From NCBI GenBank assembly GCA_009773495.1, contig WSXW01000008.1, positions 1 to 64,000 on the forward strand: a DNA stretch of 64,000 nucleotides, given 5' to 3'. This stretch comes from Bacillota bacterium. Its GTDB lineage: Bacteria; Bacillota; UBA994. The translations under genes and the position numbers were made by a program. Under the pieces are notes generated by a model, which ran no database searches, was not told the DNA's origin, and worked only from the letters and a program-made list of their open reading frames with translations. Shown piece by piece: positions 62,995 through 64,000 of this stretch. Every line of letters starts with the position of its first letter. Positions within the stretch are counted from its first letter, which is position 1.

Positions 62995-63550
62995 GGGCAC
63001 GGCACTGCCGTGCCCATCGTACCACCGTACCCCCCGCCCACGCTAAACCCCGGTAGGGGCACGGCACTGCCGTGCCCATCGTACCACCGTACCCCCCGCC
63101 CCCGCTAAACCCCGGTAGGGGCACGGCACTGCCGTGCCCATCGTACCACCGTCCCCACGCCCACGCCAAAACCCCGGTAGGGGCACGGCACTGCCGTGCC
63201 CATCGTACCATCGTACCCCACGCCCCCGCCAAAACCCGGTAGGGGCACGGGCACTGCCGTGCCCATCGTACCATCGTACCCCACGCCCCCGCCAAACCCC
63301 GGTAGGGGCACGGCACTGCCGTGCCCATCGTACCATCGTACCCCACGCCCACGCCACCACGCCCCCGCCAAACCCCGGTAGGGGCACGGCACTGCCGTGC
63401 CCATCGTACCATCGTACCCCACGCCCACGCCAAAACCCCGGTAGGGGCACGGCACTGCCGTGCCCTCGTGGCCACCTAAAAGGGCACAGCATGCTGTGCC
63501 CCTACACGAAGTTGAAGCCCCATATGTAGGGGCACGGCACTGCCGTGCCC
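62957..63550. repeat. Tandem array of GC-rich palindromic (REP-like) units, about 62 bp each
   Basis: Eight units start at 62986, 63048, 63110, 63172, 63235, 63297, 63373 and 63436. Each begins CCCCGGTAGGGGCAC and holds the core palindrome GGGCACGGCA-C-TGCCGTGCCC, followed by ATCGTACCAYCGTACCCC and CGCCCMCGCYAAA. The period is 62-63 bp; unit 6 is 76 bp through a local duplication. A partial unit lies upstream inside the ABC ATPase gene. Two single palindromes follow, at 63481-63502 (variant core GGGCACAGCATGCTGTGCCC) and 63527-63550. Open frames across it are a product of the repeated GC-rich sequence, not genes. Confidence 0.95.
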
Positions 63551-63662
63551 TCCTAGCCCCCCCGTTCAGGTTTCATCCGTTCAATGTTGCCATGTCGTAC
63601 CCTTGTATTCGGCTTTAATCTGCGCGGCAGTAAAGCATATAACTTTTTTAGGAGGGGATTTA

Positions 63663-64000
63663 GTGAAGCGCATAGTATCTCTGTTGTTGGTACTGGGGCT
63701 CATGGCCGGGTTATTGGTTATGAGTGGCTGTACCGCTAAACCAAAGGAGACCGAAAAAATCACTATTGAGTACTGGCAGTACACTTTTGACACCAAGGTA
63801 GTAGCTATCGACAAATTAATTGCTCAGTTTGAGGCTGCCAATCCTAACATCAAGGTAGTGCATAACACTTACCCCTATGATAACTTCCAGCAGAAGCTCA
63901 CCGCGAGCATTCCCGCTGGAGTCGGCCCCGATGTAGTAACCCTTTTCTATGGTTGGCTGCCTAAGTACATTACCGGCGACTACCTGCAACCATTGCCGGA
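63663..64000 (+). CDS. Sugar ABC transporter substrate-binding lipoprotein (partial, runs off the window)
   Basis: The first 112 codons of an extracellular solute-binding protein family 1 member. The leader ends in LLVMSGC, with C23 the predicted lipidated residue. The mature start (ITIEYWQYTFDTKVVAIDKLIAQFEAANPNIKVV...GVGPDVVTLFYGW) is typical of sugar-binding proteins of CUT1 importers. This agrees with the MsmK-type ATPase before the repeat array. The GTG start follows GGAGGGG. Permease genes presumably follow beyond the window. Confidence 0.92.
   Translation, partial: MKRIVSLLLVLGLMAGLLVMSGCTAKPKETEKITIEYWQYTFDTKVVAIDKLIAQFEAANPNIKVVHNTYPYDNFQQKLTASIPAGVGPDVVTLFYGWLPKYITGDYLQPLP

Noticed and set aside
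62986-63464. CRISPR array
   Set aside because: The units are tandem copies over their full length with no variable spacers, and each contains its own palindrome; no cas genes are nearby.
62882-63492. Long antisense open frames rich in Gly, Trp and Arg over the repeat array
   Set aside because: They arise because the 62-bp GC-rich units contain few stop codons; all frames show the same repeated peptide and none has a start site context or homology.

Overview
The window reads as a chromosomal segment of an anaerobic, amino-acid- and organic-acid-fermenting member of the Bacillota (Clostridia-like). Supporting signs are strong AGGAGG-type ribosome binding sites before nearly every gene, frequent GTG/TTG starts, a delta-like RpoE gene next to pyrG, a short GerW/YtfJ-type sporulation-family protein, a YdjG/YdjI-like pair, the KamB/KamC lysine 5,6-aminomutase reactivase genes, and oxygen-sensitive enzymes (radical-SAM lysine 2,3-aminomutase, ferredoxin-domain EtfA). 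No tRNA, rRNA or CRISPR array was seen.

Layout: 1-1600 is an AT-rich accessory patch with a decayed group II intron (maturase fragments plus domains V and VI) and a NYN/OST-HTH protein. 1600-23000 is mostly housekeeping: pepF, msrA, argGH, a threonine dehydrogenase and a threonine dehydratase, a GH26-like lipoprotein, tcdA, a zinc-ribbon protein, a large GGDEF/HD-GYP sensor, a Crp-family regulator, hisS, a gamma-carbonic-anhydrase-like protein, tldD/pmbA, and an alanine-glyoxylate-type aminotransferase followed by a 4-hydroxy-2-oxoglutarate-aldolase-like enzyme. 23100-32600 is a 2-hydroxyacid (probably lactate) island: AraC regulator, GlcD-type dehydrogenase, EtfB, ferredoxin-fused EtfA, a LarA-family protein and a TAXI-type TRAP transporter. 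Its transporter end is visibly AT-richer than the flanks. 32700-36600 holds an XRE regulator, ferritin, agmatinase and a RocR-like sigma-54 activator. A near-perfect -24/-12 promoter then leads a lysine-fermentation operon (kdd, kamA, kamB, kamC, kamD, kamE; 36858-44265). 44400-57300 returns to housekeeping and envelope genes: rpoE-like, pyrG, a methyltransferase, YdjG/YdjI-like proteins, a SagB-type oxidoreductase, a phosphohexomutase, a CtpA-type protease, pcp, vanZ-like and murJ. 57450-64000 is an amino-sugar/sugar utilisation cluster: nagB, an amidohydrolase, a ROK regulator, a second ArgH-superfamily lyase, an MsmK/UgpC-type ATPase and the start of a sugar-binding lipoprotein.

The most unusual features are: an eight-unit, about 62-bp GC-rich palindromic repeat array (62986-63464) that has grown into the 3' end of the ABC ATPase gene and supplies its stop codon; the ArgH-like lyase of unknown substrate inside the sugar operon; the sigma-54 promoter with a possible attenuator leader in front of the lysine operon; two tiny genes of 35 and 23 codons with strong ribosome binding sites and their own hairpin terminators; and several families of dispersed short intergenic repeats. 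Coordinates follow the start codon I judged best supported by a ribosome binding site or family N-terminus.
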